NCBI GenBank assembly: GCA_902789415.1
Contig: CADAOD010000012.1
Span: forward strand, 21,209 to 85,208
DNA length: 64,000 nucleotides
Reading direction: 5' to 3'
Origin: an uncultured Prevotellaceae bacterium
GTDB lineage: Bacteria > Bacteroidota > Bacteroidia > Bacteroidales > Bacteroidaceae
The position numbers and the translations under genes were made by a program. This document shows positions 46,276-55,384 of this stretch, piece by piece; position 1 is the stretch's first letter; every line of letters begins with the position of its first letter. The notes under the pieces are model-generated. The model was given only the letters and a program-made list of their open reading frames with translations, ran no database searches and was not told the DNA's origin.

Positions 46276-48381
46276 ATGAAACTACTACTTGTATCGATGG
46301 TTATGGCACTCCTTTCGCAGAGTGCTTTTGCTCAGAGTGATTTTGTGAAAGGAGCCGATGTGGGATTTCTCACGGGCCAGGAAAAACATGGCGTGAAATT
46401 TCACGACCGTGATGGTAAGGAACGAGAATGCTTGGAACTATTGAAGACCGACTATCAGATGAAGGCCATCCGCATGCGAGTGTGGGTGAACCCACGCGGC
46501 GGCATGAACGATAAGCATGAGTTGCTGGCAATGGCCAAGCGTGCCAAAGCACTTGGTATGGACCTGATGGTTGACTTTCATTACAGCGACTCGTGGGCCG
46601 ACCCTGCTAAGCAGCCTATCCCCGAGGCTTGGAAAAATCATAGTTACAAGCAGATGAAGAAGGATGTGCGCCAACATACCATCGATGTACTATCGTTGCT
46701 CAAAGCCAATGGTATAGAGCCACGTTGGGTGCAGGTGGGTAACGAAACGGCCAACGGACTGCTCTGGCCCATGGGACATATCGAGCAGAATCCCAAGCAG
46801 TATGCAGGTTTTATCCGTGCTGGCTACGATGCTGTAAAGAAGGTATTTCCTCGTGCCATCGTTATCGTGCATCTGGATCGCGGACACTTACAGAGCCTTT
46901 ACGATTATAACCTTGATATCGTGAAGAAATATGGTGGCAAGTTTGATATGATAGGCATGTCGCTCTATCCCTACTGGGCCATGCAGGATCATCCCGAACT
47001 AAATCCCGATGGCATTATTACCGACTGTATGGCCAACATCCGCCATTGCAGCGAAAAATATGGCTGCGATGTGATGATAGTTGAAACGGGTTTTGAGGTA
47101 GATGAGCAGCACCCAAAAAAGATGGACGAGGGGCGCCGCCAGCTAACCCGTGTGATTCGCGAGGCTCGTAACGAAACCAATGGCCGTTGCCGTGGTGTGT
47201 TCTATTGGGAGCCCCAGTGCCTGCCTGGTGGCTATAAGCTTGGCGCCTTTAACAGCAACGCCGCACCTACAGCCATCATGGAGGCCTTTACTGAAGAAAA
47301 ACAAATGCCATATATCCCAGATGGCGTGATTGATACTACCAAGCACGAAACTGTAGGGTTAAATCCGGCTGCTAACGTAAAAACCGTAACGGTATTTAAG
47401 GCTAATGAGCAGTCCGATCACTATGCTAACGGCGTAGTGTTAGCTGCGTTTAAGGGAAAACTGTATTGCATGTGGCAAAGTTCTCCAAAAGATGAGGATA
47501 GCGACGATACCCGTGTGCTTTATAGCATCAGTAGCGACGAAGGTAACTCGTGGAGCAAACCCATGGTACTGGCTGCACCTAATCAGGATTGTTGTTGTAC
47601 ATCAGGCGGTTGGCTGGTAAACGGCGATACGCTACTTGCTTTTATTGATACATGGCAGAAGGGACTTTCGCCACGAGGCGGAAAGACTTGCTATATTACC
47701 AGTACCGACGGACTCTCGTGGAGCCCAATGCTACCTGTAAGAATGGCCGATGGCAGCGAGATGGATGGTGTGTTAGAGCAAGATCCCTATCGCTTGCCTG
47801 ATGGGCGTATAGTAGGGGCCACTCACTTTATGCCAGGATTACATGTATGTCCTGTTTATACCGATGATCCGAAAGGTATAAGCGGTTGGCGTAAAGGACT
47901 GTTTGAATACAAAGACTTGGGCAAAACATCGCGAGAGATTGAGCCAAGTCAGTACGTACAGCCCGATGGTACCATCGTGATGCTGTTCCGTGACCAAAGC
48001 AGTAGCTTCCGTAAATTAGTATCTATAAGTAAGGATAGAGGAGAAACCTGGACAAAACCAGTGTTGACAACCTTTCCTGATGGGCGTACCAAACAGTGTG
48101 CAGGCAATCTACCCGATGGCACCTCGTATATGGTTAGCTGTCCAGCTCCAGCCAAACGTCGTTGGCCGCTTGTGCTGCATCAGAGTAACGATGGCATCAA
48201 GTTCGATAAAGCCATTTTGCTGCGTAGTGGCTCAACAAGCGACTTGCCACCACGACGTTATGATGGAAAATATAAAACCTTGGGATATAGCTACCCCAAG
48301 GCCATTGTGTATCATCAAAACCTTTATATCGGCTATTCAACCAATAAGGAAGATGTGGAATGTACTATCGTTACCCTTTAG
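46276..48381 (+). CDS. GH53 endo-galactanase fused to a sialidase-like six-bladed propeller
   Basis: 701 residues from ATG 46276 (signal peptide to SAFAQ); the 18-codon upstream extension covers the promoter and is rejected. Residues about 20-350 are a GH53 barrel with acid/base Glu 157 (QVGNETANGL) and nucleophile Glu 270 (MIVETGFE). Residues about 358-701 carry Asp-box repeats of the sialidase superfamily (SSDEGNSWSKP, STDGLSWSP, SKDRGETWTKP). That fold serves exo-glycosidases such as GH33 and exo-arabinanase GH93, so it may trim galactan decorations, but no known active-site signature was recognised. The gene converges on the GH28 gene, with stop codons overlapping by four bases (48378-48381). 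Confidence 0.87.
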   Translation: MKLLLVSMVMALLSQSAFAQSDFVKGADVGFLTGQEKHGVKFHDRDGKERECLELLKTDYQMKAIRMRVWVNPRGGMNDKHELLAMAKRAKALGMDLMVDFHYSDSWADPAKQPIPEAWKNHSYKQMKKDVRQHTIDVLSLLKANGIEPRWVQVGNETANGLLWPMGHIEQNPKQYAGFIRAGYDAVKKVFPRAIVIVHLDRGHLQSLYDYNLDIVKKYGGKFDMIGMSLYPYWAMQDHPELNPDGIITDCMANIRHCSEKYGCDVMIVETGFEVDEQHPKKMDEGRRQLTRVIREARNETNGRCRGVFYWEPQCLPGGYKLGAFNSNAAPTAIMEAFTEEKQMPYIPDGVIDTTKHETVGLNPAANVKTVTVFKANEQSDHYANGVVLAAFKGKLYCMWQSSPKDEDSDDTRVLYSISSDEGNSWSKPMVLAAPNQDCCCTSGGWLVNGDTLLAFIDTWQKGLSPRGGKTCYITSTDGLSWSPMLPVRMADGSEMDGVLEQDPYRLPDGRIVGATHFMPGLHVCPVYTDDPKGISGWRKGLFEYKDLGKTSREIEPSQYVQPDGTIVMLFRDQSSSFRKLVSISKDRGETWTKPVLTTFPDGRTKQCAGNLPDGTSYMVSCPAPAKRRWPLVLHQSNDGIKFDKAILLRSGSTSDLPPRRYDGKYKTLGYSYPKAIVYHQNLYIGYSTNKEDVECTIVTL

Positions 48382-49880
48382 GGCTTTAACGTGATGTTCA
48401 CATTCTTCTTCTTTACGTCCTTATAGTTGGTAAACTCAGCATCCTTCTTGGCAATGATGCGAATATCCTCGAGGGTAATGTCTTCGATGGGCATTTCTGG
48501 CAGTCCGTTGAACTCCATCGCTCTTCCAGCACCATTACAAATAATGTTACGGATGTCGATATGACGGAAGATAGGTGTCTCCTCTGTTACGGGCATCTTC
48601 TTAACATTATCAGGGCGATCGCCATCAGCCAGCATCTCTGCTACCGATTTGCCACCATAGTACATATTAAAGGTAATGGCGTCTGTCTTAATGTCGGTCA
48701 TCGAGATGTCGTTGATAAAAATGTTCTCAACAATACCACCACGTCCGCGGGTTGATTTAAAGCGCAGACCTACATCAGTACCCAGGAACTGACAGTGCTT
48801 CACCAGAATGTTGCGTACGCCTCCACTCATCTCCGAACCTACTACAAATCCGCCGTGTCCGGCAAATACTGTGCAGCCATCTACAACTACGTTCTCACAT
48901 GGGCGACCACGGCGTCGGCCATCGGCATCCTTACCGCTCTTAATACAGATACCATCGTCGCCGGCATCAAACTTTGAGTTAACGATGAGGGCATTCTTGC
49001 ACGACTCCAGGTCGAGTGCATCACCATTCTGGGCGTAAGATGGATTGCGAGCCAACACACCATCTATGATGATATTCTCGCACATCATGGGATGGATATT
49101 CCATGCTGGCGAGTTCTGGAAGATAACATCTTTCAGCAGAACATTCTTACAATTCACCAGACTAATCATTACGGGGCGCAAGAAACGCTTGATGGCATTC
49201 CATTCCTCTTCTGTCTGCGCACTTGGCACGTTCATGTTGGCATGCTTCTCGGCATCGGCATAAGCTTGGTTGGGCACCCAATAGCCTTTTTTCGATTCTA
49301 CACCACCTTTTCGTGCCAGCACTTCCTGCCACTGGGTATCTGTTACCTTGGCCTTTTTTACAGGGCGCCAAAACTGTCCGTTACCATCAATAACGCCCTG
49401 TCCGGTAATAGCAATGTTTTCGGCACCATAAGCCGAAAGTGGCGATTGGCATCTACGTGTATCCAATCCCTCAAACGAGGTTTTGATGATAGAGTAGAGA
49501 TTCTCGTCTGCCGAGAACTGGATCACAGCTCCCATCTCTAAGTGCAGGTCGATGTTCGACTTGAGTGTGATGGGACCAGTAAACCATACGCCACTGGGAA
49601 CCACTAATCTGCCGCCTCCTTTTGCACTGAGGGCCTGGATAGCCTTGGCAAAAGCATCGGTACATAATGTTGAACCATCGCCTACGGCACCAAAATCTTT
49701 CAGATTAACCTCATTCTTACGAAATACCGGTGCTTTCACTTCCTGCATCTTAAAAGGCAGGTTTTGCGTGTACTTCTTGTAGGGATTCTCTCCCTTGCAA
49801 CATTTTTGCGCCTGAGCCGCCATTGTGAACGATAAAGTAATCAGTACGCAGATTGTTTTTAAAATCGTTTGTTTCATCAT
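48378..49880 (-). CDS. GH28 polygalacturonase-family pectin hydrolase
   Basis: 500 residues; signal peptide to about 25 (MAAQAQ). The right-handed beta-helix shows the GH28 catalytic signature: NGDALDLES, the DAGDDGICIKSG pair Asp 308/Asp 309, GHGG with His 342, and RFKS. It hydrolyses alpha-1,4-galacturonan; the insert-rich N-terminal half and length suggest an exo- or rhamnogalacturonan-type member. It is transcribed away from the pectin methylesterase gene, sharing a regulatory region with it, which is functionally sensible because de-esterification precedes hydrolysis. Confidence 0.9.
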   Translation of the reverse strand: MMKQTILKTICVLITLSFTMAAQAQKCCKGENPYKKYTQNLPFKMQEVKAPVFRKNEVNLKDFGAVGDGSTLCTDAFAKAIQALSAKGGGRLVVPSGVWFTGPITLKSNIDLHLEMGAVIQFSADENLYSIIKTSFEGLDTRRCQSPLSAYGAENIAITGQGVIDGNGQFWRPVKKAKVTDTQWQEVLARKGGVESKKGYWVPNQAYADAEKHANMNVPSAQTEEEWNAIKRFLRPVMISLVNCKNVLLKDVIFQNSPAWNIHPMMCENIIIDGVLARNPSYAQNGDALDLESCKNALIVNSKFDAGDDGICIKSGKDADGRRRGRPCENVVVDGCTVFAGHGGFVVGSEMSGGVRNILVKHCQFLGTDVGLRFKSTRGRGGIVENIFINDISMTDIKTDAITFNMYYGGKSVAEMLADGDRPDNVKKMPVTEETPIFRHIDIRNIICNGAGRAMEFNGLPEMPIEDITLEDIRIIAKKDAEFTNYKDVKKKNVNITLKP

Positions 49881-49909
49881 TTTTAAAGTTGTTTGTTTAT
49901 TCTCGGCTG

Positions 49910-49917
49910 CAAAGATA
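49910..49917 (-). promoter_or_regulatory. -7 element of the GH28 gene
   Basis: TATCTTTG on the minus strand followed by CAGCC, 29 bp ahead of the start codon at 49880. Confidence 0.6.
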
Positions 49918-49931
49918 CATAATTATTTCCA

Positions 49932-49960
49932 TATCTTTGTGTAAAAATGTACAATTTTAC
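49932..49960 (+). promoter_or_regulatory. Candidate promoter with overlapping palindrome between GH28 and pectinesterase genes
   Basis: TATCTTTG at 49932-49939 is followed directly by GTAAAAATGTACAATTTTAC at 49941-49960, a palindrome except for one inner pair. The palindrome would cover the transcript start, the classic site for a repressor. Confidence 0.45.
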
Positions 49961-50004
49961 CCATGATACGACAATAAGTACACATGTCACATCTTATTTT
50001 TCAT

Positions 50005-50012
50005 TATCTTTG
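50005..50012 (+). promoter_or_regulatory. -7 element proximal to the pectinesterase gene
   Basis: TATCTTTG followed by CAGCAG, 35 bp before ATG 50048; an alternative to the upstream candidate at 49932. Confidence 0.55.
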
Positions 50013-50047
50013 CAGCAGATTATTTAGAACCAATATTATAAAACAAA

Positions 50048-51028
50048 ATGAGAATAACAAAAATTTTGCTCAGTGTGAGCTTGATGATGCTCATAACGCT
50101 GTCAGTTAAGGCGGCTGATTATAACTTTGTGGTAGCTCAGGATGGTAGTGGAGATTTTACTACGGTACAGGCGGCTATTAATGCTGTGCCCGACTATCGC
50201 AAGGCCGGTCCTACACGTATATATATTAAGAAAGGTATTTACAAAGAGAAGATTGTGATTGCCGAGAGTAAACAGAACGTTCAACTTATTGGCGAAGATG
50301 GCGTTGTACTGACTTACGACGACTATGCCCAGAAACCAAATGTCTTTGGTGAGGGAAAGGGTACCAGTGGTTCAGGCAGTGTCTATATCTTTGGTCCTGA
50401 TTTCCTGGCAGAGAATATCACGTTCGAGAATACATCTGGTCCTGTAGGTCAGGCGGTTGCCTGTCATGTGGCTGGCGATAGAGCCGTATTTCGTCGTTGC
50501 CGTTTCTTAGGTTTTCAGGACACGCTTTATACTTTTGGTGAGAATACCCGAGAGTACTATGAGGATTGTTATATCGAAGGAACCGTTGATTTTATCTTTG
50601 GCAAGGCAACTGCCGTATTTAATCGCTGCGAGTTGCGTAGCAAACGCACTGGTGGTTTCTTAACAGCTCCAGCCACACCGCAGGGCAGCAATTATGGCTA
50701 TGTGTTCTATGATTGTAAGCTAACGGCCGATGAAGGCGTTGAGGCTGGTAGTGTCTGGCTGTCACGCCCTTGGCGCCCCTATGGTAAAACGGTTTTTATT
50801 CGTTGCGAAATGGGGCAGCATATTCGCCCCGAAGGTTGGAACAACTGGGGAAAGACAGATAATGAACGTACGGCTTATTATGCCGAATACAAGTGTTATG
50901 GTAAAGGCGCTGATGCCAGTCGACGTGTGGCTTGGAGTCATCAGCTTAAGGATGCCAACGCCTATGTCATGACCAACATCTTGAAGGGCGCTGATGGCTG
51001 GAATCCTCTTCTTTCAACAGAAAAGTAA
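50048..51028 (+). CDS. CE8 pectin methylesterase
   Basis: 326 residues; signal peptide to about 23 (VKAAD). Right-handed beta-helix of CE8 with VAQDGSGDFTTVQAAINAVP, GFQDTLY (Asp 158), GTVDFIFG (Asp 181) and WLSRPWRPYG. The two Asp residues and the Arg are the catalytic set. It removes methyl esters from homogalacturonan, making it a substrate for the divergent GH28. A complete, standard-length member. Confidence 0.93.
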   Translation: MRITKILLSVSLMMLITLSVKAADYNFVVAQDGSGDFTTVQAAINAVPDYRKAGPTRIYIKKGIYKEKIVIAESKQNVQLIGEDGVVLTYDDYAQKPNVFGEGKGTSGSGSVYIFGPDFLAENITFENTSGPVGQAVACHVAGDRAVFRRCRFLGFQDTLYTFGENTREYYEDCYIEGTVDFIFGKATAVFNRCELRSKRTGGFLTAPATPQGSNYGYVFYDCKLTADEGVEAGSVWLSRPWRPYGKTVFIRCEMGQHIRPEGWNNWGKTDNERTAYYAEYKCYGKGADASRRVAWSHQLKDANAYVMTNILKGADGWNPLLSTEK

Positions 51029-51036
51029 CTGTTTTT

Positions 51037-51067
51037 TTTGAAATAATAAAATATTTGTTTAATTTTG
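51037..51067 (+). promoter_or_regulatory. Promoter of the CE7-type esterase gene
   Basis: TTTG at 51037-51040, 19-nt spacer, TAATTTTG at 51060-51067, followed by CACCC and ATG at 51088. Confidence 0.65.
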
Positions 51068-51087
51068 CACCCAAACAAACTACAGAG

Positions 51088-52374
51088 ATGAAAAAATTAC
51101 TATTACTATTAGTATGGATGGTGAGCGGTCTGATGGCTGTTCATGCCGAGAATTATCCTTACCGTTCGGATTATTTGTGGCTCACAGTGCCCAATCATGC
51201 CGATTGGCTCTATAAGACTGGCGAGCGTGCCAAGGTCGAAGTGTCGTTCTGTAAGTATGGCATGCCGCAGAATGTGGAAGTGGCATACGAGATAGGTCCT
51301 GATATGATGCCGGCTACATCGTCGGGAAAAGTAATGCTGAAAAATGGTCGTGCCGTGATTGACATGGGTACGATGAAGAAACCTGGTTTTCTTGATTTGC
51401 GATTGAGCGTTGATGGCAAGTATCAGCATCATGTAAAGGTTGGTTTCTCGCCTGAGCAACTGAAACCCTACACCAAGAATCCCACAGATTTCGATGCTTT
51501 CTGGAAGGCAAACCTCGATGAGGCTCGCAAAACACCTGTATCAGTAAGTTGTAATAAGGTAGAGAAATACACTACCGACGAGTTTGATTGTTATCTCTTG
51601 AAAATTAAGACCGATCGTCGTCATAGCATCTATGGCTATCTTACCAAACCCAAAAAGGCAGGCAAGTATCCCGTTGTACTCTGTCCTCCTGGCGCAGGTA
51701 TCAAGACTATCAAGGAACCCATGCGTAGTACTTTCTATGCCAAGAACGGCTTTATCCGTTTGGAGATGGAGATTCACGGTCTGAATCCAGAGATGACCGA
51801 CGAACAGTTCAAGGAGATTACCACTGCTTTTGATTACGAAAACGGATATCTTACCAATGGGCTCGACAATCGCGATAACTACTACATGAAGCATGTTTAT
51901 GTGGCATGTGTGCGAGCTATCGACTACCTGACGTCGCTCCCCGATTGGGATGGAAAGAATGTGTTTGTACAAGGTGGTAGTCAGGGTGGTGCCCTTTCGC
52001 TTGTTACGGCAGGATTGGACTCTCGTGTAACAGCTTGCGTGGCCAACCATCCGGCTTTAAGCGATATGGCTGGCTATTTGGATAACCGTGCTGGTGGTTA
52101 TCCTCACTTTAACCGATTGAAGGGAATGCTGACACCCGAGAAGGTTGGCGTGATGGCCTATTACGATGTAGTAAACTTTGCCCGCCGCATTACCTGCCCG
52201 GTTTATCTAACTTGGGGATACAACGATAATGTGTGTCCGCCAACTACCAGCTATATTGTATGGAACCTGATAACAGCTCCAAAAGATGCGCTTATTACGC
52301 CCATCAATGAGCATTGGACAACTGCAGATACTAATAATAATCAAATGGTATGGCTCAAAAAACAAATGCATTAA
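51088..52374 (+). CDS. CE7/AXE1-type acetyl esterase (alpha/beta hydrolase) with N-terminal Ig-like domain
   Basis: 428 residues from ATG 51088; the ORF start 33 bp earlier overlaps the -7 element. Signal peptide to about 20. An Ig-like domain (about 25-120) precedes an acetyl-xylan-esterase/cephalosporin-deacetylase type hydrolase. Its nucleophile elbow is VQGGSQGGAL with Ser 298, the Asp lies in GYNDNVCPP, and the His in NEHWTT. In this locus it probably deacetylates pectin oligosaccharides. The following esterase gene begins 25 bp before its stop, implying coupled translation. Confidence 0.85.
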   Translation: MKKLLLLLVWMVSGLMAVHAENYPYRSDYLWLTVPNHADWLYKTGERAKVEVSFCKYGMPQNVEVAYEIGPDMMPATSSGKVMLKNGRAVIDMGTMKKPGFLDLRLSVDGKYQHHVKVGFSPEQLKPYTKNPTDFDAFWKANLDEARKTPVSVSCNKVEKYTTDEFDCYLLKIKTDRRHSIYGYLTKPKKAGKYPVVLCPPGAGIKTIKEPMRSTFYAKNGFIRLEMEIHGLNPEMTDEQFKEITTAFDYENGYLTNGLDNRDNYYMKHVYVACVRAIDYLTSLPDWDGKNVFVQGGSQGGALSLVTAGLDSRVTACVANHPALSDMAGYLDNRAGGYPHFNRLKGMLTPEKVGVMAYYDVVNFARRITCPVYLTWGYNDNVCPPTTSYIVWNLITAPKDALITPINEHWTTADTNNNQMVWLKKQMH

Positions 52375-53504
52375 TCATCGCATTCATGATGTTCTGCTGC
52401 GTCAACATGTCGGCGCAGAAACGTGCTAAGTACGAGTTTATGCGTAATCTGCCAGTCTATGCCGACTCGCTGATTGCCCATTTCGATTATCCCTTGGCTT
52501 GGGAGAATAGTGGCTTTAAGAAGTTTGCCAAGTGGAAAAAAGTGGCCCGCCAGAAGGTGTTCGACTGTATGCTGATGCCACCGCCACCACCTGCCGATGG
52601 CTATCAGACTAAGGTTCTCTTCGAGGAACAGCGCGATGGCTATAAGGCCCAGAAGATTGAAATCCGCTTATCGCAGTACTATACCGTGCCTGCCTATGTG
52701 CTCATTCCCGATGGTAAGGGACCGTTCCCTGCCGTCAACCTGTTGCACGATCATGGTGCCCATTTATATATAGGTAAGGAAAAAATGATTCGACCTTTGG
52801 CTTGCGAAGAGGCGGCAGTTTTAAAAGATGCCGAGGAGTGGCTGAAGGGCTACGAGGGACAGTTCTTTGGCGATTATCTGGCCAAGCAGGGCTATGTAGT
52901 ATTCTCGGCCGATGCCCCGATGTGGGGTGAGCGCGGACAGAAAGAGGGGGCCCAGCGCGACCGTTACGATATGATTGCCGGCAACATGATGCTGTATGGC
53001 ATCGATCTCTCGGCCTGGATGACCTACGACGATATCGCTGGCACCGAGTTCTTGGCACAGATGCCCGAGGTTGATGCCTCTCGCATTGGCTGTACAGGCT
53101 GGTCGATGGGCGCTTATCGTGCCTGGATGCTGTCTGCCCTCAGTGACCGCATAAAAGTGGGCGCCGCTGTCTGTTGGATGGTAACAGCCGATGAGCAGAT
53201 GGGATTCAAGTACAGTCGTACCGAGAATGGCGGCTTTGCCAACTGTTTCCCTGGTCTGCGCCGTTGGATGGACTATCCCCATGTGGCCAGTTTAGCTTGT
53301 CCTAAACCCATGCTTTTCATCAATGGCTCGCAGGATAAACTGTTCCCTGTACCTGGAGTCGAGAAGGCTTTTGCCACCATGCATGCCACCTGGCAAAGTC
53401 AGGGTGCTGGCGATAAGATTGAAACCGAACTCTGGGATATGCCCCACAGCTGCGGTCTCCGCTCACAGCAGCGTGTGCTCGATTTCTTCAAGAAACACTT
53501 ATAA
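52350..53504 (+). CDS. Alpha/beta-hydrolase esterase (pectin acetyl/methyl esterase candidate)
   Basis: 384 residues; signal peptide to about 22 (NMSAQ). The start ATG lies within the preceding gene; later ATGs would remove most of the signal peptide. Alpha/beta-hydrolase features are NLLHDHGAHL, nucleophile Ser 252 in TGWSMGAYRAW, FINGSQDKLFP (Asp) and DMPHSCG (His). Large hydrolases of this type in Bacteroidetes PULs include esterases acting on pectin. The exact family number is not decidable here. Confidence 0.75.
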   Translation: MAQKTNALIIAFMMFCCVNMSAQKRAKYEFMRNLPVYADSLIAHFDYPLAWENSGFKKFAKWKKVARQKVFDCMLMPPPPPADGYQTKVLFEEQRDGYKAQKIEIRLSQYYTVPAYVLIPDGKGPFPAVNLLHDHGAHLYIGKEKMIRPLACEEAAVLKDAEEWLKGYEGQFFGDYLAKQGYVVFSADAPMWGERGQKEGAQRDRYDMIAGNMMLYGIDLSAWMTYDDIAGTEFLAQMPEVDASRIGCTGWSMGAYRAWMLSALSDRIKVGAAVCWMVTADEQMGFKYSRTENGGFANCFPGLRRWMDYPHVASLACPKPMLFINGSQDKLFPVPGVEKAFATMHATWQSQGAGDKIETELWDMPHSCGLRSQQRVLDFFKKHL

Positions 53505-53522
53505 AAAGAAAACTACTAAAAT

Positions 53523-55166
53523 ATGAAAAGAACGATTCTGATGGCAGCACTCTGCCTACCTCTTTTAGCTTCGGCTCAATATGTGTCGAAGGTGTGGAGC
53601 CCCGACAATGGTGATGGCACCTACACCAACCCCGTGATTAATGCCGACTATAGCGACCCCGATGTATGCGTGGGTGCCAGCGGCGACGATTATTACATGA
53701 CGGCATCGTCGTTCCAGTGTGTACCCGGTTTGCCCATCCTACACTCTAAGGATTTGGTGAATTGGGAGATTATCAACTACGCACTCACCAATCTTTATGA
53801 AGGTGATGAGGCTTTGCTGCAGCATTTTAGCTCGCCCCAGCATGGTGCTGGCGTGTGGGCGCCAAGTATCCGCTATCATGCAGGCTGGTACTATATCTAT
53901 TGGGGCGATCCCGACTTTGGCGTGTATATGGTAAAAACACAGGATCCTGCTGGCAAATGGAGTGCTCCACTTTGTGTGATCAAAGGTCAGGGCTATATCG
54001 ATACCACCCCGCTTTGGGACGAGGATGGCCGTTGCTACCTGGTAAACGGATGGGCCAACAGTCGTTCTAAGTTCGCATCGGTACTTACCGTTCGTGAGAT
54101 GTCGGCCGATGGAACCCGTGCCATCGGCGAGCCAGTTATCGTATTCGATGGCAACGGTACTGCAAACCGCACTTGCGAGGGTCCCAAGTTCTATAAGCGC
54201 GATGGTTGGTACTGGATTATGTGTCCTGCTGGTGGTGTGCCTACTGGCTTCCAGTTGGCTATGCGTAGTAAGAGTCCTTATGGTCCTTACGAGCACAAAA
54301 TCGTGTTAGCTCAGGGCAAGAGTGCCATCAACGGCCCTCATCAGGGCGGATGGGTGCATACCAAATACGGCGAGGATTGGTTCCTGCATTTCCAGGATAA
54401 GGAGGCTTACGGTCGCGTGGTTCACTTGAATCCTGTTGATTGGAGTACTGGTTGGCCCATCATGGGTAAGAAGGGCGAACCTGTAACTACCTTTAAGAAG
54501 CCGAAGAGCTGTTCAACGCTGGTGGTAAACCCTGCTGAGAGCGACGAGTTCAATGGTGTAACGTTGGGCAAGCAGTGGCAATGGCACGCTAATTACGATG
54601 AGAAGTTTGGCATGCCCACCGCCTTTGGCACCTATCGTATCTATAACTACAAACTCTCCGACAACTTCGTTAACTTCTGGGAGGTACCTAATCTGTTGTT
54701 GCAGAAAACACCTGCCGATAAGTTTACAGCTACCACCAAAATCCGCTTCACTTCGAAGGCCGAAGGACAGATGGGCGGACTTATCATGATGGGACTCGAC
54801 TATTCGGCGTTGGTAGTGAAGCGTGTGGGTAAGCAGTTCCAGTTGTTACAGCTCACCTGCAAGGCTGCCGATAAAGGCAAGCCACAAACTGAGCAGCTCA
54901 TAGCCACCCTGAAGCCCACAGCCGAGGATAAGATTGATTACAAGCCTGGTATCCACATGGATATCTATCTCCGTCTTAGTGTTGATAACGCCAAGCTCAA
55001 CTTCGCCTACAGTCTGGATGGTAAGAAGTTCAAACCCTGTGGCACTGAGTTCCAGATGCGCGAAGGCAAATGGATTGGTGCCAAGTTCGGTTATGTATCT
55101 GTAGATGAAAATGCTAAATCCGATCGTGGCAATCTGGATGCCGACTGGATTAGGGTAACACCATAA
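53523..55166 (+). CDS. GH43 beta-xylosidase/alpha-L-arabinofuranosidase-type enzyme
   Basis: 547 residues; signal peptide to about 18 (LASAQ). The GH43 propeller (about 25-330) has Asp 45 (YSDPDV), Asp 160 (YIDTTP) and Glu 219 (TCEGPKF), followed by a GH43_C2 concanavalin-like domain (about 345-547, ESDEFNGVTLGKQWQWH). This architecture is that of exo-acting GH43 enzymes removing xylose or arabinose. It starts 18 bp after the esterase and is the last gene of PUL-A before a terminator. Confidence 0.88.
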   Translation: MKRTILMAALCLPLLASAQYVSKVWSPDNGDGTYTNPVINADYSDPDVCVGASGDDYYMTASSFQCVPGLPILHSKDLVNWEIINYALTNLYEGDEALLQHFSSPQHGAGVWAPSIRYHAGWYYIYWGDPDFGVYMVKTQDPAGKWSAPLCVIKGQGYIDTTPLWDEDGRCYLVNGWANSRSKFASVLTVREMSADGTRAIGEPVIVFDGNGTANRTCEGPKFYKRDGWYWIMCPAGGVPTGFQLAMRSKSPYGPYEHKIVLAQGKSAINGPHQGGWVHTKYGEDWFLHFQDKEAYGRVVHLNPVDWSTGWPIMGKKGEPVTTFKKPKSCSTLVVNPAESDEFNGVTLGKQWQWHANYDEKFGMPTAFGTYRIYNYKLSDNFVNFWEVPNLLLQKTPADKFTATTKIRFTSKAEGQMGGLIMMGLDYSALVVKRVGKQFQLLQLTCKAADKGKPQTEQLIATLKPTAEDKIDYKPGIHMDIYLRLSVDNAKLNFAYSLDGKKFKPCGTEFQMREGKWIGAKFGYVSVDENAKSDRGNLDADWIRVTP

Positions 55167-55189
55167 GGTGCTTATATATAATAAGGTGT

Positions 55190-55222
55190 GGGCTTGTATC
55201 TATGGGATGCAAGCCCTTTTTT
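55190..55222 (+). terminator. Intrinsic terminator ending PUL-A
   Basis: GGGCTTGTATC / GATGCAAGCCC (11-bp stem with one G-T pair, 5-nt loop), then TTTTTT. Confidence 0.88.
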
Positions 55223-55226
55223 ATTA

Positions 55227-55240
55227 TGCAAACGTTTGCA
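55227..55240. promoter_or_regulatory. LacI-type operator upstream of PUL-B
   Basis: TGCAAACGTTTGCA, a perfect 14-bp palindrome with the central CG of LacI-family sites. It lies directly after the PUL-A terminator and about 55 bp upstream of the PUL-B -7 element. A LacI-family regulator is encoded at 20004. Confidence 0.65.
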
Positions 55241-55294
55241 CGTCAAAAATAACATTTTTAAACAGAAAAAAGAATAACGTATTGAAATCTGATT

Positions 55295-55302
55295 TATCTT
55301 TG
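55295..55302 (+). promoter_or_regulatory. -7 element of PUL-B
   Basis: TATCTTTG followed by CACCG. No well-spaced -33 is visible. The leader to ATG 55385 is about 80 nt, long for this window. Confidence 0.6.
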
Positions 55303-55384
55303 CACCGATGAAACTGTAAATTCAAGCTCCATAGAAGCTTAAAACGATATAACAATAACAAGATTAACTCTAATTTAAAAAGTA

